Shown piece after piece: positions 1 through 7,835 of a DNA stretch of 30,141 bases. A model generated the notes under the pieces. It was not told the origin of the DNA, searched no databases, and saw only the letters and a program-made list of their open reading frames with translations. Origin of the DNA: JANOBJ01 sp031411575 (GTDB taxonomy: Bacteria > Pseudomonadota > Gammaproteobacteria > Burkholderiales > Burkholderiaceae_C); contig JANOBJ010000281.1 of the NCBI GenBank assembly GCA_031411575.1, positions 1-30,141 of the forward strand, read 5' to 3'. Position numbers and translations under genes: made by a program. Position 1 is the stretch's first letter; each line of letters starts with the position of its first letter.

Positions 1-1
1 C

Positions 2-916
2 GACGAGATCGAGATGCGCCTGTCCACTTTGCCCACGGCGTTTGGCGAGAAGATGGTGATGCGGATTTTCGACCCCGACACGGCGGTCAAGGATCTGGAC
101 GCGCTGGGCTTCAGCCCGCACGACTCCGAGCGCTGGGAGGCGCTGGTCAAGCGCCCCTACGGCATCATCCTGGTGACCGGGCCCACCGGCTCGGGCAAGA
201 CCACCACGCTGTATTCCACCCTGAAGCGGGTGGCGACCGAAGAGGTCAATGTGAGTACGGTGGAAGACCCGATCGAGATGATCGAGCCGTCGTTCAACCA
301 GACGCAGGTGCAGACCCAGCTCGATTTCGGCTTCACCGAAGGCCTGCGCGCGCTGATGCGGCAGGACCCGGACATCATCATGGTCGGCGAAATCCGCGAC
401 CTTGCCACCGCCGAGATGGCGGTACAGGCCGCGCTGACCGGCCATCTGGTGTTCTCAACCTTGCACACCAACGACGCGCCGTCGGCTATCACCCGCCTGA
501 TGGAACTGGGCGTGCCCGCCTACCTGATCAACGCCACCGTGCTGGGCGTGCTGGCCCAGCGGCTGGTGCGCACGCTGTGCAAGCAGTGCCGCGAGAAGGA
601 CGAATCGTCCAGCCGCGAAACGCTGGCCGAGGTGGTCAAGCCCTGGAAGATCAGTGGCGGCTACCGCCCGTTCAAGCCGGTGGGCTGCGTGGATTGCCGC
701 ATGACGGGGTTCATGGGCCGGATGGGCCTGTACGAACTGCTGACCGTCAGCGAGGCGTTCAAGGAGAAGGTCACCCAGTCACCGAGCATCGACGCGCTGC
801 GGCGCCAGGCGGTGACGGATGGCATGCGCCCGCTGCGGCTGGCCGGGGCGCTACGCGTGGCCGAGGGCGTGACCACGCTGGAAGAAGTGCTGACCGCCAC
901 GCCGCCCCTGCAATGA
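2..916 (+). CDS. GspE/PulE/PilB-family secretion ATPase, 5' end outside window
   Basis: This is the C-terminal part of a hexameric AAA-type ATPase that powers type II secretion or type IV pilus assembly from the cytoplasmic side of the inner membrane. The open frame runs in from the window edge, so the N-terminal domain is missing. Visible signatures, in family order, are the STLPT..GEK segment, Walker A GPTGSGKTT, an Asp box (VEDPIE), Walker B in RQDPDIIMVGEIRD, and a His box in GHLVFSTLHTND. A zinc-binding tetracysteine follows (CKQC, then CVDC about 35 residues later). The tetracysteine is typical of GspE/PilB and absent from PilT retraction ATPases. No gsp or pil neighbours lie downstream, so this may be one of the stand-alone GspE-like ATPases of Burkholderiales. 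The exact system cannot be told from here. Confidence 0.92.
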   Translation, partial: DEIEMRLSTLPTAFGEKMVMRIFDPDTAVKDLDALGFSPHDSERWEALVKRPYGIILVTGPTGSGKTTTLYSTLKRVATEEVNVSTVEDPIEMIEPSFNQTQVQTQLDFGFTEGLRALMRQDPDIIMVGEIRDLATAEMAVQAALTGHLVFSTLHTNDAPSAITRLMELGVPAYLINATVLGVLAQRLVRTLCKQCREKDESSSRETLAEVVKPWKISGGYRPFKPVGCVDCRMTGFMGRMGLYELLTVSEAFKEKVTQSPSIDALRRQAVTDGMRPLRLAGALRVAEGVTTLEEVLTATPPLQ

Positions 917-1067
917 GGGCGCCCCGGTGCCACGCGGCGCGCACCAGTTTGGGCCAGTCGCGCACGCGACGCAGCGCACGCGGCCTGAGTAGGTGGAATC
1001 CACATCCTGTTATGAGGTCATTCGTCGCACAATCCAGCGGTTGACAGTTGCTTTGAGGAGACAACAC

Positions 1068-1556
1068 ATGAATATCAAGAGTCAAAAAGACTTTGTCTCG
1101 GGCCTCATGTTCACCGCGGTAGGCACCGCGTTTGCATGGGGTGCCACCACCTACAACGTGGGCGAGGGCGCCCGCATGGGCCCTGGTTACTTCCCGCTGG
1201 TGCTGGGCGTGATTCTGGCGCTGCTGGGGCTGGGCATCATTTTTGAATCCCTGGTCGTCGAGACCGAGGACGGCGAGAAGATTGGCAAACTGGGTTGGAA
1301 ACCGCTGGTTTTCATCATTGGCGCCAACCTGGTCTTCGGCGTACTGCTGGGTGGGCTACCCCGTTTCGGCATTCCCGCCATGGGCCTGATCGTTGCGATA
1401 TACGCACTGGTGATCATCGCCGGGATGGCGGGGGATGAGTTCAGTCTCAAAGAAGCCCTCATCCTGTCCACGATTCTGGCGATCGGCAGCTATCTGGCTT
1501 TCGTGGTGCTGTTGAAGCTGCAGTTTCCGGTCTGGCCGACCTTCATTTCAGGCTGA
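1068..1556 (+). CDS. tctB: Tripartite tricarboxylate transporter small membrane subunit TctB
   Basis: 162 residues, the small integral-membrane subunit of a TTT-family, solute-binding-protein-dependent secondary transporter. About four hydrophobic segments are visible, at residues 11-30, 42-62, 80-120 and 130-155. The conserved early GARMGPGYFPLVLG motif of TctB is present. I chose the ATG at 1068 because GAGGAG lies seven bases upstream; the frame stays open back to 993 but without a better start. It is followed 15 bases later by tctA and is clearly co-transcribed with it. The 151-bp gap upstream (917-1067) must carry the operon promoter, but I see no convincing -35/-10 pair there. The substrate is not predictable from this subunit. 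Confidence 0.93.
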   Translation: MNIKSQKDFVSGLMFTAVGTAFAWGATTYNVGEGARMGPGYFPLVLGVILALLGLGIIFESLVVETEDGEKIGKLGWKPLVFIIGANLVFGVLLGGLPRFGIPAMGLIVAIYALVIIAGMAGDEFSLKEALILSTILAIGSYLAFVVLLKLQFPVWPTFISG

Positions 1557-1571
1557 AGGGACACCTAGACC

Positions 1572-3083
1572 ATGGACTTGCTCGCCAATCTTTCCCTCGG
1601 TTTCAGCGTGGCCTTCACGCCGATCAACCTGCTGTACTGCTTCATCGGCTGCCTGCTGGGCACGCTGATCGGCGTCTTGCCCGGCATCGGGCCGGTGGCC
1701 ACGATCGCCATGCTGCTGCCCGCCACCTACGCGTTGCCTCCCGTGTCCGCGCTGATCATGCTGGCCGGCATCTACTACGGTGCCCAGTACGGAGGCTCGA
1801 CCACGGCCATTCTGGTGAACCTGCCGGGCGAGTCGTCGTCGGTGGTGACCGTCATTGACGGCTACCAGATGGCGAGGCAGGGCAGAGCGGGGCCTGCGCT
1901 GGCGGCGGCCGGGCTCGGCTCATTCTTTGCCGGATGCGTCGGCACCCTCATCCTGGCGGCGTTTGCCGGCCCATTGACCGAGGTGGCTTTCAAGTTTGGC
2001 CCGGCCGAATACTTCTCGCTGATGATCCTGGGCTTGATCGGCGCGGTGGTGCTGGCGTCGGGCTCGCTCATCAAGGCGGTGGCGATGATCGTGCTGGGTT
2101 TGCTGCTCGGGCTGGTCGGCACCGACGTGAATTCCGGCGTGGCGCGCTTCTCGTTTGACATCCCCGAACTGACCGATGGCATTGGCTTCATCGTGATTGC
2201 CATGGGCGTGTTTGGCTACGGCGAGATCATCATGAACCTCAGCAAGCACGCAAGCGAGCGCGAGGTGTTCACCGCCGACGTGAAGGGCCTGTTGCCCAAC
2301 AAGGAAGACTTCAGGAATATGATTCCCGCGGTGCTGCGGGGCACGGCGCTGGGCTCCGCGCTGGGCATCCTGCCGGGCGGTGGCGCGCTGCTGTCGGCCT
2401 TTGCCGCCTACACCATCGAGAAGAAGACCAAGCTGCGGCCGGGCGAAGTACCGTTCGGCAAGGGCAATATCCGCGGCGTGGCCGCGCCCGAGGCGGCCAA
2501 CAATGCCGGTGCGCAGACCTCCTTCATCCCGCTGCTGACGCTGGGCATCCCGCCCAACGCCGTGATGGCGTTGATGGTGGGGGCCATGACGATTCACAAC
2601 ATCCAGCCCGGCCCGCAGGTGATGACCAGCAACCCGCAGCTGTTCTGGGGCTTGATCGCCTCGATGTGGATCGGCAACGCGATGCTGATCATCCTGAACC
2701 TGCCGCTGATCGGTCTCTGGATCAAGCTGCTGACCGTGCCCTACCGCTGGCTGTTCCCGGCCATCGTGCTGTTCTGCGCGATCGGCGTGTACTCCACCAA
2801 CAACAACACCTTCGATATCTGGATGGTCGCCATCTTCGGCATCATTGGCTACATCTTCATCAAGCTGGGCGCCGAACCGGCGCCCCTGCTGCTGGGCTTC
2901 ATCCTGGGGCCGATGATGGAGGAAAACCTGCGGCGGGCGCTGCTGCTGTCGCGCGGCGACTGGACGGTCTTTGTGACCCGTCCGCTGTCGGCGGGTCTTC
3001 TGGCGGCGGCGGCTCTGCTGCTGATCATCGTTCTGCTGCCCGCCGTAAAGAGCAAGCGGGAAGAAGCTTTCGTCGAAGACTGA
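1572..3083 (+). CDS. tctA: Tripartite tricarboxylate transporter large permease subunit TctA
   Basis: 503 residues, the usual length of the TctA permease, with about twelve hydrophobic segments. It forms the translocation channel together with TctB and takes substrate from the periplasmic TctC/Bug protein. Two copies of the family glycine/proline motif are visible: GTLIGVLPGIGPVATIAMLLP near residue 30 and GSALGILPGGGALLSAFAAY near residue 258. YGGSTTAILVNLPGE (residues 75-90) and the conserved PEAANNAGAQTSFIPLLTLGIP region (310-331) are also present. It follows tctB directly. A hairpin with a T-run follows its stop codon, before tctC. The family moves carboxylates such as citrate or other organic acids; the actual substrate is unknown. 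Confidence 0.95.
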   Translation: MDLLANLSLGFSVAFTPINLLYCFIGCLLGTLIGVLPGIGPVATIAMLLPATYALPPVSALIMLAGIYYGAQYGGSTTAILVNLPGESSSVVTVIDGYQMARQGRAGPALAAAGLGSFFAGCVGTLILAAFAGPLTEVAFKFGPAEYFSLMILGLIGAVVLASGSLIKAVAMIVLGLLLGLVGTDVNSGVARFSFDIPELTDGIGFIVIAMGVFGYGEIIMNLSKHASEREVFTADVKGLLPNKEDFRNMIPAVLRGTALGSALGILPGGGALLSAFAAYTIEKKTKLRPGEVPFGKGNIRGVAAPEAANNAGAQTSFIPLLTLGIPPNAVMALMVGAMTIHNIQPGPQVMTSNPQLFWGLIASMWIGNAMLIILNLPLIGLWIKLLTVPYRWLFPAIVLFCAIGVYSTNNNTFDIWMVAIFGIIGYIFIKLGAEPAPLLLGFILGPMMEENLRRALLLSRGDWTVFVTRPLSAGLLAAAALLLIIVLLPAVKSKREEAFVED

Positions 3084-3110
3084 GGACTGCCCCCTGAACG
3101 GGGCTGAATT

Positions 3111-3139
3111 CGGCGTCCTGCGGGGCGCCGTTTTCTTTT
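3111..3139 (+). terminator. Intrinsic terminator-like hairpin between tctA and tctC
   Basis: The stem CGGCGTCC pairs with GGGGCGCCG-type sequence (8 bp with one G-T pair, 4-base loop) and is followed by TTTTCTTTT. It lies 27 bases after the tctA stop and only 18 bases before the tctC ATG. It could be a leaky terminator or an mRNA-stabilising 3' hairpin that sets different levels of permease and binding protein. Confidence 0.6.
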
Positions 3140-3157
3140 GCCTGACAGAATAAGACC

Positions 3158-4129
3158 ATGAAACGCCGAACCCTTCTCATTTCCTCCATCGCGGCCACGG
3201 GCCTGGTCCCGGCGGGCGCCGCCTGGGCGCAAGCCTGGCCAGCCAAGCCGATCCGCCTGGTGGTCCCGTTCCCGGCGGGCGGCGCAACCGACCTGTTTGC
3301 GCGCGTGCTGTCGCTGAAGCTCGGCGAAAAAATCGGCAACTCGGTGGTGGTGGAAAACCGCCCCGGCGCGGGCGGCACCATCGGCTCCGATCTGGCCGCC
3401 AAGGCGCCGCCGGACGGCTACACCCTGCTGCTGGCGACGTCGAGCACGCACTCGATCGGCCCCAGCCTGAACCCGCGCATGCCCTACGACGCGGTCCGCG
3501 ATTTCACCCCGATCTCGCACGTGGGCAACGCGCCGAGCATCATGCTGGTGCCCAACAATTCGCCGGCCAAGTCCGTCAAGGAGTGGATCGACTTTGCCCG
3601 GAAGAACCCGGGCAAGCTCAACTACGCCTCCAGCGGCAACGGCACCATCGTGCAGCTCACGGCCGAGCTGTTCAAGGCCCAGGCGGGCTTGTTCATCGTG
3701 CACATTCCCTACAAGGGCACCGCGTTGGCAATCCCCGATCTGGCCAGCGGCAAGCTCGATGTGCTGTTTGATTCGCTGCCCACCGGCCTGCCGCATGTGC
3801 GCGACGGGCGGCTGCGCGCGCTGGGCGTCAGCTCGGCCAAACGGACGCCGCTGGCGCCCGAGCTGCCGGCCATTGCCGAGGTGCTGCCGGGCTTTGAGTC
3901 CAACACCTGGTTTGGCCTGTACGGCCCCAAGGGCCTGCCGCCCGATGTGCTGGGCAAGATCAACACCGCCGTCAACCAGGCGCTGGCCGATCCCGAGGTT
4001 CGGGACCGTTTGGCCCGGCTGGGCATCGAGCCGGTTGGCGGCAGCCCGCAGCAGTTCGCACAGATGGCGGCGGCCGACGCAGACAAATGGAAACGCATCA
4101 TCGCCGAGCGCAAGATCACCGCAGATTGA
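3158..4129 (+). CDS. tctC: Periplasmic solute-binding protein of the TctC/Bug family
   Basis: 323 residues, standard for Bug-type extracytoplasmic receptors. The N-terminus has a signal peptide (KRR then a hydrophobic stretch to about residue 25, cleavage near AWA or AQA). The two arginines followed by TLL make Tat export possible, but Sec is equally plausible. The mature protein starts with the family hallmark WPAKPIRLVVPFPAGGATD and continues with VENRPGAGGTIGSDLAAKAPPDGYTLL and LNYASSGNGT, all typical ligand-pocket strands. It sits behind the TctBA permease, so it most likely captures that system's ligand. Bug genes are hugely amplified in Burkholderiales, so the ligand cannot be guessed. 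The Shine-Dalgarno sequence is weak. The next gene starts 47 bases downstream. Confidence 0.93.
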   Translation: MKRRTLLISSIAATGLVPAGAAWAQAWPAKPIRLVVPFPAGGATDLFARVLSLKLGEKIGNSVVVENRPGAGGTIGSDLAAKAPPDGYTLLLATSSTHSIGPSLNPRMPYDAVRDFTPISHVGNAPSIMLVPNNSPAKSVKEWIDFARKNPGKLNYASSGNGTIVQLTAELFKAQAGLFIVHIPYKGTALAIPDLASGKLDVLFDSLPTGLPHVRDGRLRALGVSSAKRTPLAPELPAIAEVLPGFESNTWFGLYGPKGLPPDVLGKINTAVNQALADPEVRDRLARLGIEPVGGSPQQFAQMAAADADKWKRIIAERKITAD

Positions 4130-4176
4130 CACACGCGCTTGCCCGGCGTCAGGTTGGGCAGCGCTTGAGGACCACC

Positions 4177-5790
4177 ATGAACTTCAACTACGACAACCCC
4201 TACACCACCACCCGCATTCCTGTCTTCGCGCGCAACGTCGTGTCGACCTCGCACCCGCTCGCTGCGCAGGCCGGGCTGCGCATGCTGTGGAAGGGCGGCA
4301 GCGCGGTGGATGCCGCCATTGCGGCGGCCGCCGCACTCGCCATCACCGAGCCCGTGAGCAACGGCCTGGGCAGCGACGCCTTCTGCATCCTGTGGGATGG
4401 CAAGGCCTTGCACGGCCTGAACGCTTCGGGCCGCGCTCCGCAGAGTTGGACACCGGGTTACTTCACAGGCAAGTACGGCGCGGGCCACGCCAACCCGCCC
4501 AAGCGGGGCTTTGATTCCGTCAGCGTGCCGGGCGCCGTCGCGAGCTGGGTGGCACTCAGCGAGCGCTTCGGCAAGCTGCCGTTTGCCGATCTGCTGGAGC
4601 CGGCCATCGAGATTGCCGAGCGCGGCTACCTGCTGACCCCCGTGGTGCAGCAGAAGTGGGCGGCCGCCACCGACGAGCTGAAGGGTCAGCCAGGCTTTGC
4701 GCAGGCGTTCCTGCCGCGCGGCCACGCGCCGAATGTGGGCGAGCTGTTCCAGTTCAAGTCGGCGGCAGCAGGTCTGCGCGCGATCGCGCAAACCCGTGGC
4801 GCGGCGCTGTACGGCGGCGAGATTGCGCAGGCGATTGAAGCGTTTTCCGCGGCCAACGGGGGTAGCCTGAAAGCCAGCGACTTTGCGGCCTACCAGGCCG
4901 AGTGGGTGACGCCCATCGCCAAGAACTACCGCGGCTACACCCTGCATGAGATTCCGCCCAACGGCCAGGGCATTGCCGCATTGATCGCGCTCGGCATCCT
5001 GGACAAATTTGATGTGGCTGGCCTCGCGGTCGATGGCGTGGACTCGCAGCACCTGCAGATCGAAGCCATGAAGCTTGCTTTCGCCGATGTGTACCGCTAT
5101 GTGGCCGAGCCATCGTCGATGTCGGTGACGCCGGCGCAGATGCTCGATGACAGTTACCTGGCGTCGCGCGCCCGGCTGATCGACATGAAAAAGGCGCAGG
5201 ATTTCGGCGCCGGCAACCCGGTGAAGGGTGGCACCATCTACCTGACAGCGGCCGACGAGAACGGCATGATGGTGAGCTTCATCCAGAGCAACTACATGGG
5301 TTTTGGCTCGGGCTGCGTGGAGCCGACCTTTGGCGTCAGCCTGCAAAACCGCGGGCACGGCTTCAGTCTCGACGCGGCTAGCCCCAATGCGGTGGCGCCC
5401 GGCAAGCGGCCGTTTCACACCATCATCCCGGCGTTTCTGACGAAAGACGGGCAGCCCGTGATGAGCTATGGCGTGATGGGCGCCAACATGCAGCCGCAGG
5501 GCCACATGCAGACGCTGGTGCGCATGCTCGACTACGGCCAGAGCCCGCAGGCCGCCTGCGACGCGCCGCGCTGGCGCTACAACGCCGGCTACGAGATCAA
5601 TGTTGAATCGGCGATGAATGCAGCCACCGTGCAGGGCCTGGCGTCGCGCGGCCACCGCATGGAAGTCATCAACGATTCGTACCAGGATTTCGGTGCGGGC
5701 CAGTTCATCTGGCGCATGGGCGACCCCAAGGTTGAAGGCTATGTGGCCGCCAGCGACGCCCGCCGCGACGGTCAGGCCGTGGGGTATTGA
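4177..5790 (+). CDS. Gamma-glutamyltransferase-like Ntn hydrolase
   Basis: 537 residues, the normal length for the GGT family. These enzymes self-cleave into two subunits at a threonine, which then becomes the nucleophile for gamma-glutamyl transfer or hydrolysis, or for related acylase reactions. The GGSAVDAAIAAAAALAITEP block lies near residue 38. The predicted nucleophile is Thr353, in KGGTIYLTAADENG, followed by QSNYMGFGSG. I chose the ATG at 4177 because GAGG lies six bases upstream; the frame stays open to 4087 inside tctC, which would be an unlikely overlap. There is no obvious signal peptide, unlike periplasmic GGT, so a cytoplasmic enzyme of the YwrD-like or acylase-like branch is likely. 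Its place directly behind a tripartite transporter suggests it acts on an imported compound (inference). Confidence 0.88.
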   Translation: MNFNYDNPYTTTRIPVFARNVVSTSHPLAAQAGLRMLWKGGSAVDAAIAAAAALAITEPVSNGLGSDAFCILWDGKALHGLNASGRAPQSWTPGYFTGKYGAGHANPPKRGFDSVSVPGAVASWVALSERFGKLPFADLLEPAIEIAERGYLLTPVVQQKWAAATDELKGQPGFAQAFLPRGHAPNVGELFQFKSAAAGLRAIAQTRGAALYGGEIAQAIEAFSAANGGSLKASDFAAYQAEWVTPIAKNYRGYTLHEIPPNGQGIAALIALGILDKFDVAGLAVDGVDSQHLQIEAMKLAFADVYRYVAEPSSMSVTPAQMLDDSYLASRARLIDMKKAQDFGAGNPVKGGTIYLTAADENGMMVSFIQSNYMGFGSGCVEPTFGVSLQNRGHGFSLDAASPNAVAPGKRPFHTIIPAFLTKDGQPVMSYGVMGANMQPQGHMQTLVRMLDYGQSPQAACDAPRWRYNAGYEINVESAMNAATVQGLASRGHRMEVINDSYQDFGAGQFIWRMGDPKVEGYVAASDARRDGQAVGY

Positions 5791-5821
5791 CGACCACCCC
5801 GTTTTTGACGACCACCCCGTT
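5788..5821 (+). repeat. 18-bp-period tandem duplication overlapping the GGT stop codon
   Basis: TGACGACCACCCCGTT occurs at 5788-5803 and again at 5806-5821. The TGA stop of the upstream gene is the first three bases of copy one. This looks like a recent slippage duplication. Confidence 0.85.
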
Positions 5822-5889
5822 GCTTGCTCACTGCGTGTAGCCGCCTCCCCCTCAAGGGGCAACACCAGCGGCCCGGCGGAGCCGGTTCC
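5822..5889 (-). repeat. GC-rich intergenic repeat, CCCCTTGAGGGGG core (minus orientation)
   Basis: On the minus strand this segment reads GGAACCGGCT, then CCGGGCCGCTGGTG, then a CCCCTTGAGGGGG palindrome, then GGCTACACGCAGTGAGC. The same order of blocks is found at 23158-23213 on the plus strand. The last block resembles the TACACGAAGTGACGAGC end of the tandem units at 27395-27572. The rest of the gap (5890-5975) holds another hairpin (TTTCGCG ... CGCGAAA) and no visible gene. Confidence 0.7.
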
Positions 5890-5975
5890 GCGGTGTTTCG
5901 CGAAGGGGCTTCGCTTCGCTTGCCGCGAAAGGTCCGGTTCTTCATTGAAAACTACTTCTGGTATCCGTCATTCCT

Positions 5976-6896
5976 GTGCAAGACGCTCGTAAAAGCCTGG
6001 CACCTGGCCTGTTGCTGGCCCTTTTTGGCGCGGTGGCGTTCAGCGGCAAGGCGATCATCGTCAAGCTGGCTTACCGCCATGGGGTGGACGCGGTGACGCT
6101 CATCATGTACCGCATGCTGTTCGCCCTGCCGATCTTCGCGGTGATGGCCTGGTGGGCCAGCCGCAACCGCCCGCCGCTGACCCGGCGTGACTGGCTGGGC
6201 GTGGTGGGCTTGGGCGTGATCGGCTACTACCTGTCGAGTTTTCTGGATTTTGCGGGCCTGCAGTACATCACCGCCTCGCTGGAGCGACTGATTCTCTACC
6301 TCAACCCGACGCTGGTGATGCTGCTGAGCTGGCTGCTCTACCGCAAGCGCATGACAGCACGCCAGGGCCTGGGCATGGCGATCAGCTATGCCGGCGTGGT
6401 GCTGGTGTTCGGCCGCGAGGCCAGCCTGCAGGGGCCGCAGGCGGCATGGGGCGCGCTGCTGGTGTTCCTGAGTGCGGCCTGCTATGCCGTGTACCTGGTG
6501 TACAGCGGGCAGCTGGTGCAGCGGCTGGGTTCGCTGCGCCTGGTGGGGCTGGCCACCAGCGTGGCCTGCCTGTGCTGCATCGCGCAGTTTGTGGTGCTGC
6601 GCCCGCTGTCCGCCGCGGCGGTGGCGCCCGAGGTGATCGGCCTGTCGGTCCTCAACGCCACGCTGTGCACCGCTGTGCCGGTGCTGCTGGTGATGATGGC
6701 GATCGAGCGCGTCGGACCAAGCCTGACCGCGCAGACCGGCATGGTGGGGCCGCTATCCACCATCCTCATGGGCGTGCTGATCCTGGGCGAGCCCTTCACC
6801 GCGTGGGTGGCTGCAGGCACCGTGCTGGTGATCGCCGGCATCTTTGTCTTTACCCGCGCGAGCCGCGCACCGCCATCCCCTGCCGCAGGGCAATAA
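5976..6896 (+). CDS. EamA/DMT-superfamily transporter
   Basis: 306 residues with about ten predicted transmembrane helices arranged as two EamA repeats, as expected of a drug/metabolite transporter of the inner membrane. The second repeat carries the familiar ending ERVGPSLTAQTGMVGPLSTILMG then LGEPFTAWVAAGTVLVIAG. The family includes exporters of amino acids, nucleobases and other metabolites; the substrate is unknown. The start used is a GTG at 5976. No strong ribosome-binding site is visible in front of it, so the first few residues are uncertain. The gene is preceded by a repeat-filled gap and followed 63 bases later by the SDR gene on the same strand. Confidence 0.87.
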   Translation: MQDARKSLAPGLLLALFGAVAFSGKAIIVKLAYRHGVDAVTLIMYRMLFALPIFAVMAWWASRNRPPLTRRDWLGVVGLGVIGYYLSSFLDFAGLQYITASLERLILYLNPTLVMLLSWLLYRKRMTARQGLGMAISYAGVVLVFGREASLQGPQAAWGALLVFLSAACYAVYLVYSGQLVQRLGSLRLVGLATSVACLCCIAQFVVLRPLSAAAVAPEVIGLSVLNATLCTAVPVLLVMMAIERVGPSLTAQTGMVGPLSTILMGVLILGEPFTAWVAAGTVLVIAGIFVFTRASRAPPSPAAGQ

Positions 6897-6959
6897 GTGC
6901 CACGGCGGTGCGTCGGTATCATCGACCCGACGACAGTTTTCAACGCAACGGAGATCACC

Positions 6960-7778
6960 ATGGATTTGGGACTGGCAGGCAAATGGGCGCTGGTATGCGG
7001 CGCGAGCAAGGGGCTGGGTTATGGTTGCGCGCAGGCGCTGGTGGCTGAAGGCGTGAACGTGGTCATCGTCGCGCGCGGCGCCGAAGTGCTGCAAGCATCT
7101 GCTACTAAATTAATAGCAGAAAATGACCAATTGGTAAGGACAACCGGGCTAAAACACCTGAAATCTGAGGTCCAGGCCGTTGCAGCGGACATCACCACCG
7201 TGGCCGGCCGTGACGCCGTGTTCGCGCTGCGCCGCGACTTCGATATCGTCATCACCAATGCTGGCGGCCCTCCGCCCGGCGACTTCCGGCAGTGGGACCG
7301 CGACACCTGGATCAAGGCGGTCGACGCCAACATGCTCACGCCCATCGACCTGATCAAGGCCACGGTCGATGGCATGGCCGCACGCGGCTTCGGCCGCATC
7401 GTCAACATCACGTCCAGCGCCGTCAAGTCACCGATCGACATCCTGGGCCTGTCCAATGGCGCACGCAGCGGCCTCACCGGCTTTGTGGCTGGCGTCGCGC
7501 GCAGCAGCATCGCGGCCAAGGGCGTGACGATCAATAACCTGCTGCCCGGCGCATTCGATACCGACCGCCTGAAAGGCACGATGGCTGGCGCCGCGCAAAA
7601 GACCGGCCAGAGCGTTGAAGCCATTGCGGATGCCCGCCGCAAGACGATTCCTGCGCAGCGCTTTGGCAACGCCGAAGAGTTCGGCGCGATCTGCGCCTTT
7701 TTGTGCAGCGCGCAGGCGGGCTACATCACAGGCCAAAACGTGCTGGCCGATGGTGGAGCCTTCTCCGGTACGTTCTGA
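6960..7778 (+). CDS. Atypical short-chain dehydrogenase/reductase with a repeat-encoded insertion
   Basis: 272 residues with a Rossmann fold. The nucleotide motif GASKGLG is at residues 14-20, NAG at 100-102 and the active-site strand NITSS at 149-153. The start ATG has GGAG six bases upstream. The classical YxxxK pair is missing: at the expected spacing from Ser152 the protein has Ser165 and Arg169 (LGLSNGARSG). This fits the FabG-like SDR subgroup known to lack the standard catalytic tetrad, so a conventional dehydrogenase reaction is doubtful. Residues 47-64 are encoded by a palindromic repeat element and lengthen the loop between beta2 and the AADIT strand by roughly a dozen residues compared with typical SDRs. 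The C-terminus (GQNVLADGGAFSGTF) is normal, so the gene looks intact. Confidence 0.88.
   Translation: MDLGLAGKWALVCGASKGLGYGCAQALVAEGVNVVIVARGAEVLQASATKLIAENDQLVRTTGLKHLKSEVQAVAADITTVAGRDAVFALRRDFDIVITNAGGPPPGDFRQWDRDTWIKAVDANMLTPIDLIKATVDGMAARGFGRIVNITSSAVKSPIDILGLSNGARSGLTGFVAGVARSSIAAKGVTINNLLPGAFDTDRLKGTMAGAAQKTGQSVEAIADARRKTIPAQRFGNAEEFGAICAFLCSAQAGYITGQNVLADGGAFSGTF
7096..7151 (+). repeat. AT-rich palindromic element, copy A, inside the SDR gene
   Basis: TCTGCTA (7098-7104) and TAGCAGA (7114-7120) form a perfect inverted repeat around a 9-base AT centre. It is followed by AATGACCAATTGGTAAGG and ACAACCGGGCTA. It is strongly AT-biased against the GC-rich gene around it. It aligns with copies at 11296, 14352, 23968 and 27090. 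Here it is read in frame as SATKLIAENDQLVRTTGL. Confidence 0.8.
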
Positions 7779-7835
7779 GGCAAGCGCACTCCGGGCGTCG
7801 CCGCAGCGCCGCCCGCTGGCCTGCCAAGCGCCGCG

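Noticed and set aside
1041..1070. TTGACA at 1041-1046 as a -35 box for tctB
   Set aside because: A -10 box at normal spacing would overlap the tctB start codon (ACACAT), leaving no room for a leader or the ribosome-binding site.
3709..5865. A 718-residue open frame antisense to tctC and the GGT gene
   Set aside because: Composition is dominated by Arg, His, Ala and Gly without any family motif. It mirrors well-supported genes on the other strand and is a GC-rich shadow.
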